Shown in pieces: positions 44,680-53,170 of a DNA stretch of 64,000 bases. Source of the stretch: Leisingera daeponensis DSM 23529 (GTDB lineage: Bacteria; Pseudomonadota; Alphaproteobacteria; Rhodobacterales; Rhodobacteraceae). Within the stretch, counting starts at the first letter, position 1. The number at the start of each line of letters is the position of its first letter. The notes below the pieces were generated by a model. It was not told the origin of the DNA and did no database searches. It saw only the letters and a program-made list of their open reading frames with translations. The stretch lies in NCBI RefSeq assembly GCF_000473145.1, contig NZ_KI421500.1:1240225-1304224 (forward strand), read 5' to 3'. A program made the position numbers and the translations under genes.

Positions 44680-46104
44680 ATGATGCGCAGAATGATCCGT
44701 CCCGCGGCGTTGATTTCCGCCATGCTTTGTGCGGGCGCCGTTGCGTCCGCCGATACGCTGCTGACCGATGTTACCATCGTCGACGTTGAAACCGGACGGC
44801 TCGCAGCCGGTCAGTCAATCCTGATCCGCGACGGGATGATCGCCGAGATCGGCCCAGACTTGTCGGCCCCCAGTGCCGAGGTGCTGGACGGCGCGGGCGG
44901 ATACCTGATCCCAGGTTTGTGGGACAGCCATGTGCACATTTTCTCCTCTCCCACCGAACCCGACATCGCACTGCCGCTCTACCTTATCAACGGGATCACC
45001 GGCATCCGCGACATGGGCGCGCTCTGGCCCATCACCGAACAACTGGCGCTGCAGGCGCGGATCGAGGCGGGCGATGTGCTGGGGCCGCGCCTGATCCTGT
45101 CGGGCGCCTGGGTCGATGCCAGCCCCGGGTCCTGGCCCGGCATGTTCCTCGCCGACACGCCCGCCGAGGCGCGCACGGTCGTCGACCGGATCGCCGCCGA
45201 GGGTTGGGCGGCGGTCAAATCCTATTCGATGCTGGACGAGGCGATCTATATGGCGCTGGCCGAGGCCGCAGCGGATGCGGGCCTGCCACTTGTGGGCCAT
45301 ATCCCCGAACGGGTCGCGCTCGGCACCGCAATCGACGCGGACCAGGACGGGATGGAGCATTTCGGGCGCATTCCGATGGCCTGTTCGACCGACGAGGCCC
45401 GGATGCTCGACGACCTGCGTGCGGTCATGGCCACAGGTGGCGATCAGGCCGCCATCTTCGGTGTCATGGCGGCGCGCAACAGGATCGTGCTGGAGACGTG
45501 GGATGCAGACCTCTGCTCGGAGGTGCTGACGCGCATGGCCGAAGCGAGGATTCATGTTAGCCCGACGCTTGTCGTCGCCGATTTCTACACGGACAACTGG
45601 CCCGAACCTGACGCGCCACGCATGCAAATGATCCCGTCCGAGGTTCGCGAGGCCTGGGGGCGACCCGATTTCCGGCTGGAGGCGATGACCGACGAAGTCC
45701 GTGCGCTCGCTGGAGACAGTATCGCGCTCGACCGGCAGACCTTCGCGATGGCCCATGCGGCGGGCGTGCCGATCCTTGCCTCTTCGGACGCCTCTTTCGC
45801 CAACCCCTACCTGTTCCATGGCTTCTCGCTGCTGGACGAGCTCGACATCTACGTCGCCGCAGGTCTGACCCCGCGCGAGGCGCTCTTCACCGCCACCGTG
45901 GCCCCGCCCCGGTTCTTCGGCCTCGCCGACCAGGACGGCACAATCGCACCGAGTCGCCGGGCAGACCTGGTCCTGCTCGACTCAAATCCGCTGGACGGGC
46001 TAGCGACGTTGCGGCACCCGCGTGCGGTGGTCGCCGGCGGCACCGTCCTTGATCGCGCCGCGCTCGACGAAATGGAGGCCGGCCTGCGCGCGGCCGGCGA
46101 GTAG
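44680..46104 (+). CDS. Exported amidohydrolase (imidazolonepropionase-like)
   Basis: A 474-aa protein with a signal peptide (cleavage ASA|D near residue 24). The outer beta strands TDVTIVDVETGRL and the metal motif GLWDSHVHIF come first. The carboxylated lysine is in AAVKSYSM, later histidines in VGHIPE and MEHFGRI, and the final Asp in SSDASF. This order is that of the amidohydrolase_1 superfamily, close to secreted dipeptidases and imidazolonepropionase-like enzymes. It is the second amidohydrolase in the accessory block; the other, in island A, belongs to a different subfamily. Confidence 0.9.
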   Translation: MMRRMIRPAALISAMLCAGAVASADTLLTDVTIVDVETGRLAAGQSILIRDGMIAEIGPDLSAPSAEVLDGAGGYLIPGLWDSHVHIFSSPTEPDIALPLYLINGITGIRDMGALWPITEQLALQARIEAGDVLGPRLILSGAWVDASPGSWPGMFLADTPAEARTVVDRIAAEGWAAVKSYSMLDEAIYMALAEAAADAGLPLVGHIPERVALGTAIDADQDGMEHFGRIPMACSTDEARMLDDLRAVMATGGDQAAIFGVMAARNRIVLETWDADLCSEVLTRMAEARIHVSPTLVVADFYTDNWPEPDAPRMQMIPSEVREAWGRPDFRLEAMTDEVRALAGDSIALDRQTFAMAHAAGVPILASSDASFANPYLFHGFSLLDELDIYVAAGLTPREALFTATVAPPRFFGLADQDGTIAPSRRADLVLLDSNPLDGLATLRHPRAVVAGGTVLDRAALDEMEAGLRAAGE

Positions 46105-46105
46105 C

Positions 46106-47191
46106 GTGCGCATCGTGGGTGTCGCGCTGTTCATCCTTTTGGCCGCGGTTTCTTTCGGCCTCGCCTGGCTCTGGGCGGTCAGCCCGGGTGTTCCGGCGCC
46201 GTTGCGCGACGCGGCAGGGCGGCTCATCCCCGGCAGCCTCTCCGAACGTGTCACGGTCGAGATCGGCGGCATCCCCCAAGGCATGTTCATCCAGAGCGCC
46301 GATCCGTCGAACCCGGTGCTCCTGTTCGTCCACGGCGGGCCCGGAATGGTCGAGTTCTTCATGGAGCAGGACTATCCGACGGGCCTGGCCGACCATTTCA
46401 CCACGGTCTGGTGGGAGCAGCGCGGCGCGGGCATGTCGTTCTCGACCGACTTCCCGCCCGAGACAATGACGCTCGACCAGATGATCGCCGACACGATCGA
46501 GGTGACGGACTATCTGCGCGCGCGCTTCGGGCAGGATCGTATCCTTCTCCTCGGCCACTCCTGGGGGGCCTATCTCGGCATCCAAGTCGCGGTAGAGGCG
46601 CCCGACCGCATTCTCGCCTATGTCGGTATGACCCAGACCGCGCATCAGCTGCGTTACGAGATCATCGCCCGGGACCCGATGATCGAAGTCTACCGGGTGC
46701 GTGGTGACACGCGCAGGGTGGCAAGGCTCGAGGCCGCCCAGGTCAGCATGGAGGCGGGCACCTCGCCCGAATGGTTGCGGCTGAGGAATGCCGCAATGCA
46801 CGGGATCGGTGCCAGGCATATGCACGACATGGACTCGGTCGTCACCGGCATATTCCTGCCCATGCTGCGGGTCCGAGCCTATACGATCACCGAGAAGATC
46901 AACATCTGGCGCGGCAAGCTCTGGTCGCGGCCGTTCTTCTGGGACGATCTGATCCGGGACGATCTCGGCGAACGTTTGACCGAGTTCGAGGTGCCGGTCT
47001 ACTTCTTTGTCCGCGCCCACGACCTGACCGCCAATCCGGAGCTTTCTCGCGCGTATTTCGACCGGATCGAGGCACCTGTTAAACGCTTTTACGTGTTCGA
47101 GAACTCCGCGCACAGCCCACTGTTCGGAGAACCCGAACGTGCGATCGAAATACTCCTGCGGGATGTCATGCGCAACGTCCGGCGGAATTGA
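46106..47191 (+). CDS. Membrane-anchored alpha/beta hydrolase, proline-iminopeptidase-like
   Basis: A 361-aa protein started at GTG 46106, one base after the amidohydrolase stop; the upstream part of the longer frame is a shadow. Residues 1-25 (VGVALFILLAAVSFGLAWLW) form a membrane anchor or uncleaved signal. LLFVHGGPGMVEF is the HGGPG oxyanion motif of prolyl iminopeptidases, and LLGHSWGAYLG the nucleophile elbow. FVRAHDLTAN and FENSAHSP would supply the acid and histidine. With the nearby amidohydrolase and beta-lactamase-like enzyme it suggests breakdown of a peptide- or amide-like compound outside the cytoplasm. Confidence 0.85.
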   Translation: MRIVGVALFILLAAVSFGLAWLWAVSPGVPAPLRDAAGRLIPGSLSERVTVEIGGIPQGMFIQSADPSNPVLLFVHGGPGMVEFFMEQDYPTGLADHFTTVWWEQRGAGMSFSTDFPPETMTLDQMIADTIEVTDYLRARFGQDRILLLGHSWGAYLGIQVAVEAPDRILAYVGMTQTAHQLRYEIIARDPMIEVYRVRGDTRRVARLEAAQVSMEAGTSPEWLRLRNAAMHGIGARHMHDMDSVVTGIFLPMLRVRAYTITEKINIWRGKLWSRPFFWDDLIRDDLGERLTEFEVPVYFFVRAHDLTANPELSRAYFDRIEAPVKRFYVFENSAHSPLFGEPERAIEILLRDVMRNVRRN

Positions 47192-47234
47192 CGCGGAAGT
47201 CCCATTCGTTCGACGACCGAGCCAGGAAAAGAGT

Positions 47235-47432
47235 ATGGAAGTAGCGGCGCTGACATGCAAAACCCGCGGGACCATTCTGGTCATCCATTCCTGGTGGGGA
47301 CCGACCGCGTCATTCCGAGACTACGGCCCCGAATGCCGCAGATGCCCAAATCCAGCTGCCTGCCGACCTGAAGAAAGACCGGCCAGCAGAGTGAAGCCAA
47401 GGGAAGCGCAATCTGGACAAACAGAAGGGTAG
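47235..47432 (+). pseudogene. Dienelactone hydrolase fragment
   Basis: A frame from ATG 47235 reads MEVAALTCKTRGTILVIHSW and WGPTASFRDYG, which matches the first 35 residues of dienelactone hydrolase family proteins (VIHSWWG-x-x-x-x-FR-x-YG). The continuation is unrelated, low in family features and Arg/Pro-rich to the stop at 47432. The catalytic Cys/Asp/His region is missing, so it is a remnant. Confidence 0.6.
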
Positions 47433-47435
47433 CGG

Positions 47436-48278
47436 TCATCGGTCCAGTTGCGGGAACCTGACGTCGATGATGTCGGCTATGAAGAATGGGAAATAGTCAT
47501 CGGTTTCGAACATGTTGCCCGCCTCCACATGGGTAGGCAGAGTGAATCCGCCGAAGTCACGGAATTCCGACAAGTAACCGCCGAAGGGTTGCAGGCGATG
47601 CACCTTGTCGGGGTTCGCATCGCTCCACCGCATGAAAGAGACATGCTGCGGTCGGCCGTCCGCATCAACGATCACATCCACCGATTGCTCCAGCTCGCCC
47701 TGCCGCATCGTGAAGCGCGCGACGTTCTCGGAGACCGGCTCCCAGATCACGTTCGGCCCGGGCAGAACGGCCGCAGGTGTCCAGAAGGCCGCCTCTGCCA
47801 CGTAGCGACCGAAGGCGGAACGCGCGTGATCCGCGTTGCCACCGAAACGAGCCACCGGCGCGAGGCCGAAAAGCCAGAACCGCGTCCAGATTCCGCTGTC
47901 CGACCCGGCCATGCGCATCGCACCCCCGCTGGTCATCGCCCAGACAAACCCCTCGGGCGCGGCGAGAACCTGGGCTGCGCGCATCGGCAAGTAGCCGGGA
48001 TCGGCCTTGTCGCCCATCCCGAAGCGGCCCTCCATCTCGATGAAGGCGACGGTAGCGAGCGGCGTACCCTCGGCAATCGCGAAGGCGAAGAAGCGGCGTG
48101 CAGGCTCGGGCAGATCGGCGACCATGTCCAGCGAGAACCTCTCGGGCTCTGACGGCTGGGTCGCAATCAGCCGGTCCATTTCGGCACGGTCGGCCCGCCG
48201 GTCGGATTGACGCCAGAGTGCAAGAACAGCGATCGCGAGAAACAGGACGAGGAGAAAGAGGATCAAAATGACACGCAT
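47436..48278 (-). CDS. DUF6544-like membrane-anchored protein
   Basis: A 280-aa protein with an N-terminal transmembrane segment (ILILFLLVLFLAIAVLALW). The motifs LPEPARRFFAFAIAEGTP, EGRFGMGD, FWTPAAVLPGPNVIWEPV, and GGYLSEFRDFGGFTLPTHVE are those of the DUF6544/DUF6920 family, often beside hydrolases; function unknown. It faces the island C operon on the opposite strand. It probably lies in the periplasm with one anchor. Confidence 0.8.
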   Translation of the reverse strand: MRVILILFLLVLFLAIAVLALWRQSDRRADRAEMDRLIATQPSEPERFSLDMVADLPEPARRFFAFAIAEGTPLATVAFIEMEGRFGMGDKADPGYLPMRAAQVLAAPEGFVWAMTSGGAMRMAGSDSGIWTRFWLFGLAPVARFGGNADHARSAFGRYVAEAAFWTPAAVLPGPNVIWEPVSENVARFTMRQGELEQSVDVIVDADGRPQHVSFMRWSDANPDKVHRLQPFGGYLSEFRDFGGFTLPTHVEAGNMFETDDYFPFFIADIIDVRFPQLDR

Positions 48279-48721
48279 AGCCAGCCTCTTCAGTCTAATC
48301 AGAAATTGACGGCGCGATTCAGAGCTCCGTCAGGTCGATTTCGCAGATAGTTCAAATGCGTCTGCGGGTGCGATCAGCCCTTCCCTACCCTGTGCAGGCC
48401 GAAGAAACCTTGATCCGAGTCAGGAAAATCGAACCCCGCTAATACGCGATTGTCCACGATATCCATGAGACCTCGAGGAAGAAAAAAACGAGATCGCGAA
48501 TTCTTTGCGTGCTTGACTTCTTCGTTGGCCAGTCGTTCCAGATTCTTGCCGCGGCAGTTCCGGATGCCGTGGCGGCCCCACCGGTCCTCGGAACGTTTGG
48601 GTCCCGCTAGCGGAGTTCATGCTCGTCTGGACGAATGTTTCTCGGCGACACCCGATTGTACATCGACACGTGAGAAGGTGCATGCCGATCCGGGCCCACG
48701 GTTTAGCCTTTGAACTGCGAG
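48279..48721. other. Right end region of island C, no convincing gene
   Basis: About 440 bases upstream of the DUF6544-like gene. A minus-strand frame of about 70 codons (includes CRGKNLERLANEEVKHAKNS) has an amino-acid composition compatible with coding but no start codon, ribosome site or recognised family. The promoter of the DUF6544-like gene should be near 48300. Confidence 0.35.
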
Positions 48722-48925
48722 TTACGCATGCCTCTTGAACCGAAAGCCCCACGCTGCGACGCGATACAGCGTGATCGAAACATGAACATGAGCTGCACAC
48801 GACGCCACGCAAATATCTGAAATCGCGTCATAATCGCTTCCACCCATCATAGGGGAAACCGACAGGCGCGCTGCCCGCCGGACATCGGAAAACCCTGACA
48901 TTTCGCGGTTTTTTGAATTCGCCAT
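48722..48925 (-). pseudogene. dusA: Relict dusA 5' end no. 3, probably the original chromosomal start
   Basis: From ATG 48925 the frame reads MANSKNREMSGFSDVRRAAR, then LSVSPMM, the normal beginning of a GC-rich roseobacter DusA. It then changes to GGSDYDAISDI and runs through island DNA to a stop at 48722. The core cccatcatagg is at 48844-48854. As the outermost copy, next to core chromosome, it is best read as the start that dusA had before any island arrived; its old promoter would lie to the right. Confidence 0.8.
48772..48845. repeat. Island end repeat, copy 2 (right end of island C)
   Basis: Related to 39380-39450: shared gatcgaaacatg, acatg and ctgcaca words in the same order and at nearly the same distance from the ccatcatagg core. 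It supports separate integration events by related elements. Confidence 0.65.
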
Positions 48926-49225
48926 TTTGTGCGGTTTCCCCGTTTCGGCCTCATTCAGCTGCGTTCTTGACGGCTCTGCCGCAAAAACGCAGGCCGACGC
49001 CGCCGCTTGGCACTTTTTGCACCCCAAGTTCCAGCACCCCGATCCGCGCTGTGCCGGGCCGCCGCCCAGCACGATGGAAACCACCCCGAAAATATATCCA
49101 TTTATTTCTGATACTTACCTGATCTCCCCTTGCACATATGTAAGTTTTTTAAACTATGTTGACCATATGACAGTTTTCTTGCAGTCTTACTCAAACAGCT
49201 CATTCCCATCGCAAGGTCCGCTACA
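48926..49225. promoter_or_regulatory. Region between old dusA start and rpiR-type regulator
   Basis: About 300 bases of core sequence. The first part should be the former dusA promoter. The AT-rich part at 49085-49175 contains two CATATG boxes (about 49133 and 49165) around a T-rich stretch and is the likely promoter/operator of the regulator gene. I see no gene in it. Confidence 0.4.
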
Positions 49226-50104
49226 TTGCCCGCCCCTGTCCGCTCAAAACTTGCCCATGCCCTCGAAACCGGTTCGAAAGCAGAGCGGGCCATTGCCAAC
49301 TATATGCTGAGCGCGTTGGAGCAGGTTCCGTTTGAGACCGCCGCCAGCCTCGCCGAGAAAGTCGGTGTGAGCGAAGCCACCGTTGGCCGGTTCTGCCGCA
49401 GCAACGGATACGCCAGTTTCAAGGATCTGAAAGAGCACCTGAAGGACGACTTGGGCGATCATCCCTGGCTGGTGAGCGACAGGCTGAATGAGCTGCGCAC
49501 TACCGCCCGTGACGACGAGGGCCACCTTTCTCAGGGTATGGAACTGGAAATCGCGGCCGTCGTGCGGATCTATGAATATGCCCGGTCCGCCGAGTGGCAA
49601 AATGCGGTTGCCAGGCTGGCCAGAACGCAACACGTTTTTGTGGCCGGTTTCCAGACCGAGCGCGGGCTTGCCCAGTATTTTGCCAACCAGATGCAATACC
49701 TGCGCGACGAGGTGACCCTGGTTGACCTGGCGGGCGGAAATTTTGCCGAGATACTGGCCTCCGGCCGGGAGGCCTGTCTGGTGATCTTCGAGGCCCGCCG
49801 CTATTCCCGCCTGGCCAAGCTTTTGGCGCGCGAAGCCAAGACCGCCGGCATTCCGGTGACCCTGATCACCGATGTGTTCTGCGACTGGGGCCGCGAAACC
49901 GCCGACGAGGTTTTTGCGGTGCCGACCCAGTTCAACCAGTTCTGGGATTCCACGGCGCAGATGGCGAGCCTGTCCAATCTCATCATCAATGGCGTGTGCA
50001 TGGAACTAGGGCCGCAGGTCGAAGAGCGTCTGAACCGGATTGCAGAGCTTTACGGCCGCTTCACCGGCCATGTCGGCGATCCGGTCGCCGCCATCGAAAA
50101 ATAA
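49226..50104 (+). CDS. RpiR/MurR family transcriptional regulator
   Basis: A 292-aa regulator. Residues about 10-75 form the RpiR helix-turn-helix domain (AERAIANYMLSALEQVPFE, VSEATVGRFCRSNGYASFKDL). Residues about 125-255 form a SIS domain (VFVAGFQTERGLAQYFANQ, ACLVIFEARRYSRLAKLLA), which normally binds a phosphosugar but here probably senses an amino-acid-linked signal. The start is TTG at 49226 with AAGG upstream. It precedes the ABC transporter genes by 31 bases, so it probably controls them and its own transcription. Confidence 0.92.
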   Translation: MPAPVRSKLAHALETGSKAERAIANYMLSALEQVPFETAASLAEKVGVSEATVGRFCRSNGYASFKDLKEHLKDDLGDHPWLVSDRLNELRTTARDDEGHLSQGMELEIAAVVRIYEYARSAEWQNAVARLARTQHVFVAGFQTERGLAQYFANQMQYLRDEVTLVDLAGGNFAEILASGREACLVIFEARRYSRLAKLLAREAKTAGIPVTLITDVFCDWGRETADEVFAVPTQFNQFWDSTAQMASLSNLIINGVCMELGPQVEERLNRIAELYGRFTGHVGDPVAAIEK

Positions 50105-50135
50105 TCAAAATTTGGAAACGACAGGAGGAACTCCC

Positions 50136-50912
50136 ATGACACTGAAGAAGACACTGGCACTCGCCCTGGCGTCCGCGGCGATGGCCGCCGGCACGGTCTC
50201 GGCGGACGGATTGCGGCTGGGCACCGAGGGCGCCTACCCGCCGTTCAACTACATCGAATCCGATGGCAAAATTGCTGGCTTCGACGTTGAGATCGGTCTG
50301 GAGCTGTGCAAGCGCATCGGCGAGGAGTGCACCGTGGTGGCGCAGGATTGGGACGGGATCATTCCCGGCCTGCTGGCCAGCAAGTATGACTTCATCATCG
50401 CCTCGATGTTCATCACCGAAGAGCGCAAGAAGCAGGTCGATTTCACCGATCCCTACTATCTGGCGGCGATGACCCATGTCGTGCGGAAAGGTTCGGACAT
50501 CACCGAATTCACCAACGAGGCGCTGGCCGGCAAGGTGATCGGCGCGCAGTCGGGCACCACCCAGGCCGATTATATCGAAGCCGCCTACCCTGATGCCGAC
50601 ATCCGCCTTTATCCGACCCAGGACGAGGTGAACCTCGACATGGCCTCGGGCCGCATCGACCTGCAGGTCGGGGACATGCTGCCGATGCTGGACTGGACCG
50701 CCAAGTCCGAAGACGGCAGCTGCTGCGAACTGGCGGGTGACCCCATCACCGATCCGGCCTTCGTTGGCGAAGGTGTCGGCATAGCCGTGCGCCAGGAGGA
50801 TGACGCGCTGCGCGAGAAGCTGAACACAGCCCTCGCCGAGATCCGCGCCGATGGCACCTACAAGGCGATCAACGACAAGTACTTCGACATCGACGTCTAC
50901 ACGATGAAGTAA
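50136..50912 (+). CDS. Polar amino-acid ABC transporter, periplasmic binding protein
   Basis: A 258-aa family-3 binding protein with a signal peptide (cleavage VSA|D). LRLGTEGAYPPFNYIESDGK and GFDVEIGLELCKRIGEECTV are the classic start of Lys/Arg/ornithine or glutamine receptors. FIIASMFITEERKKQVDFTD and KVIGAQSGTTQADYIE follow as expected. ATG 50136 with AGGAGG just upstream is chosen over the longer frame. First gene of the transporter set, it delivers the substrate to the two permeases that follow. Confidence 0.95.
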   Translation: MTLKKTLALALASAAMAAGTVSADGLRLGTEGAYPPFNYIESDGKIAGFDVEIGLELCKRIGEECTVVAQDWDGIIPGLLASKYDFIIASMFITEERKKQVDFTDPYYLAAMTHVVRKGSDITEFTNEALAGKVIGAQSGTTQADYIEAAYPDADIRLYPTQDEVNLDMASGRIDLQVGDMLPMLDWTAKSEDGSCCELAGDPITDPAFVGEGVGIAVRQEDDALREKLNTALAEIRADGTYKAINDKYFDIDVYTMK

Positions 50913-50945
50913 ACGGAATGTCCCTTCAGCCTGAAAAGGGTATCC

Positions 50946-51653
50946 ATGTTTGAACTGTTCTCATATGGCGATGCAGGCTGGGGGGACGAAATCCTGCGGG
51001 GTCTTGCGATCACAGTGCAACTGGCGGTCGTCACTCTCCCCGTCGGGCTGCTCCTCGGGTTTCTGGCCGCCGCCGCCTCGATGTCCCGGCTGTTGCCGTT
51101 GCGGCTTCTGGGGTTCGGCTACACCACTGTCATGCGCGGCCTGCCCGAGATCCTGACCCTCTTTGTGGTCTACAATGGCGCAGGCCTTCTGATAAACGCG
51201 GTCCTGCGGTGGTGGGCGCCGGAGGCCGCGCCCACGGACTTCAGCCCCTTTGCGGCCGGGGTCGTGGCTCTTGGCATGGTGTTCGGCGCTTTTGCAGCGG
51301 AGGTGCTGCGCGGGGCATTTCAGTCGCTCGACAGCGGCCAGGCCGAAGCAGGGCGGGCGATCGGCATGACGGAGCGCCAGATCTTCCTGCGCATCCGGCT
51401 GCCGCAGGTCTGGCGCTTTGCGCTGCCGGGCCTGGGCAACCTGTGGATCAATATGCTGAAAGATACCGCGCTGGTTTCGGTCATTGCGCTGGATGACCTG
51501 ATGCGCATGACCAAGGTCGCCGTGGGCGTGACCAAGCAGCCCTTCACCTTCTACCTGCTGGCCTGCCTGATCTACTGGGCGCTGTGCGTTCTGTCCGAAC
51601 TGGTGCTGGCACAGATGGAACGCCGCGCCAATCGCGGCATCCGGAGGGCCTGA
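50946..51653 (+). CDS. Amino-acid ABC transporter permease 1
   Basis: A 235-aa HisM/GlnP-type membrane protein with five or so helices. The cytoplasmic EAA loop is visible as SGQAEAGRAIGMTERQIFLR. It pairs with the next permease in the inner membrane. The next gene starts one base after this stop region. Confidence 0.93.
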   Translation: MFELFSYGDAGWGDEILRGLAITVQLAVVTLPVGLLLGFLAAAASMSRLLPLRLLGFGYTTVMRGLPEILTLFVVYNGAGLLINAVLRWWAPEAAPTDFSPFAAGVVALGMVFGAFAAEVLRGAFQSLDSGQAEAGRAIGMTERQIFLRIRLPQVWRFALPGLGNLWINMLKDTALVSVIALDDLMRMTKVAVGVTKQPFTFYLLACLIYWALCVLSELVLAQMERRANRGIRRA

Positions 51654-51654
51654 G

Positions 51655-52389
51655 ATGAACCCCCTCGAAATCCTCGTGCAATACTGGCCCCGGCTGCTTG
51701 ACGGCACCCTGATGACGATCAAGCTGACACTGCTTGGCGCGCTGATCGCCGCATTGGTGTCACCGGCCTTCGCGCTGATCCGCGTCCACGTGTCCCCGGT
51801 GGCCCAGGCGCCGCTCCGGCTTTATGTCTCGTTCATGCGCGGCACGCCGATCCTGGCGCAGCTGTTCCTGATCTTCTACGGCTCGGGCCAGTTCCGGCCG
51901 CTCCTTCAGGAGTGGGGGCTGTGGTCCTTCTTCCGCGACCCGTTCAACTGCGCGCTGCTGGCGTTTGCGCTCAACTCCACCGCCTATCAGACCGAGATCC
52001 TGCGCGGCGGCATCCTGGGCGTTCCGCGCGGCGAAATCGAAGCCGCCAAGGCGATCGGGATGAGCAGGTTCACGGCCCTGCGCCGGGTGGTGTTCCCGCA
52101 TGCCTACCGCATCGCCTGGCCCGCGCTCGGCAACGAGGTGATCCTGCTGATGAAGGCCAGCGCGCTGGCCAGCGTGGTCACGGTGTTTGACGTGATGGGC
52201 CGCACCCGGCAGATCTTTTCCAAGACCTTCGACTTCTCGGTCTACCTCTGGGCGGCCCTGATCTATCTCTGCATCACCGCGGTTTTTGTCCTGCTCTGGC
52301 GGCAGGCTGAACGCCGCCTCAGCCGCCATATCGGCGCCCGGCATCAAGCCCCACCCACCGTCCAGCCTTTGAAGGAGACACGGGCATGA
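51655..52389 (+). CDS. Amino-acid ABC transporter permease 2
   Basis: A 244-aa HisQ/ArtM-type membrane protein. FMRGTPILAQLFLIFYGSG and the EAA loop RGEIEAAKAIGMSRFTALRR are diagnostic. It overlaps the ATPase gene start by four bases (ATGA), so the subunits are translationally coupled. Confidence 0.93.
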   Translation: MNPLEILVQYWPRLLDGTLMTIKLTLLGALIAALVSPAFALIRVHVSPVAQAPLRLYVSFMRGTPILAQLFLIFYGSGQFRPLLQEWGLWSFFRDPFNCALLAFALNSTAYQTEILRGGILGVPRGEIEAAKAIGMSRFTALRRVVFPHAYRIAWPALGNEVILLMKASALASVVTVFDVMGRTRQIFSKTFDFSVYLWAALIYLCITAVFVLLWRQAERRLSRHIGARHQAPPTVQPLKETRA

Positions 52390-53144
52390 CCCCACCGGAC
52401 ATCATTCTGAAAGCTGAAGACATCCACAAATCCTTCGGCACGGTCGAGGTTCTCAAGGGTATCTCGCTTGAGGCCAGAAACCATGACGTGATCTCCATCC
52501 TCGGATCGTCGGGCTCGGGCAAATCGACCTTTCTGCGCTGTCTGAACTTTCTGGAGACGCCAACCTCGGGCAAGGTGACCGTGCATGGCGAAGAAATCCT
52601 GGTGAAGAACGGCAAGCCGCAGAACGCGCGCCACATCGAGGCGATCCGCGCCCGGCTGGGCATGGTATTTCAGCAGTTCAACCTCTGGACCCACCGCACG
52701 GTTCTGGAAAACGTGATGGAAGGCCCGATCCAGGTCAAAGGCGAAAGCAAGGCCGAAGCCCGCAGCAAGGCGGAAGACCTCCTGAAGCGGGTCGGGCTGG
52801 AAGAGCGGATGCAGATGTATCCCTCGCAGCTGTCCGGCGGCCAGCAGCAGCGCGTCGCGATTGCCCGCGCCCTGGCGATGGAACCCGACGCGATCCTGTT
52901 TGACGAGCCGACGTCCGCCCTCGACCCCGAACTTGTCGGCGAGGTGCTGAAGGTGATGCAGGATCTCGCCGCCGAGGGCCGCACCATGATCGTCGTCACC
53001 CACGAGATGGGGTTCGCCCGCGAGGTGTCCTCCGAAGTGGTCTTCCTGCACGAAGGCCGCATCGCCGAACAAGGGAAGCCCGACGAGATGTTCACCAACC
53101 CCAAGACAGAAGAATTCCGCCGTTTCATCGCCAAGGCGATGTGA
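52386..53144 (+). CDS. Amino-acid ABC transporter ATP-binding protein
   Basis: A 252-aa ATPase of the GlnQ/HisP type. Walker A GSSGSGKS at about residues 39-46, signature LSGGQQQR, Walker B ILFDEPTSALDPE and the switch histidine in VVTHEMGFA are all intact. It energises uptake by the two permeases. The stop overlaps a possible GTG start of the enolase-family gene. Confidence 0.95.
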   Translation: MTPPDIILKAEDIHKSFGTVEVLKGISLEARNHDVISILGSSGSGKSTFLRCLNFLETPTSGKVTVHGEEILVKNGKPQNARHIEAIRARLGMVFQQFNLWTHRTVLENVMEGPIQVKGESKAEARSKAEDLLKRVGLEERMQMYPSQLSGGQQQRVAIARALAMEPDAILFDEPTSALDPELVGEVLKVMQDLAAEGRTMIVVTHEMGFAREVSSEVVFLHEGRIAEQGKPDEMFTNPKTEEFRRFIAKAM

Positions 53145-53170
53145 CTTTGCCCCCTATTCAGGTTTCAGAA

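Larger units (their letters stand above)
39447..48855. mobile_element. Genomic island C (outermost, oldest, no visible integrase)
   Basis: A 9.4-kb segment between the dusA-type junctions at 39.45 and 48.85 kb. Its right end shares about 70 bases of similarity with that of island B. No recombinase is seen at its left end, where one is expected; the first 350 bases have no recognisable gene. Cargo is a plus-strand cluster of extracytoplasmic enzymes and an opposite-strand DUF6544-like gene. It lies furthest from the dusA body and borders what seems to be the original dusA start. Confidence 0.65.

Noticed and set aside
48420..48812. 130-codon minus-strand frame at the right end of island C
   Set aside because: Arg/Ser/Cys-rich, low-complexity translation without family features, and it crosses the island end repeat.
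6735..48925. Prophage
   Set aside because: No capsid, terminase, portal or tail genes; integrases and a PrtN-like gene alone do not make a phage.
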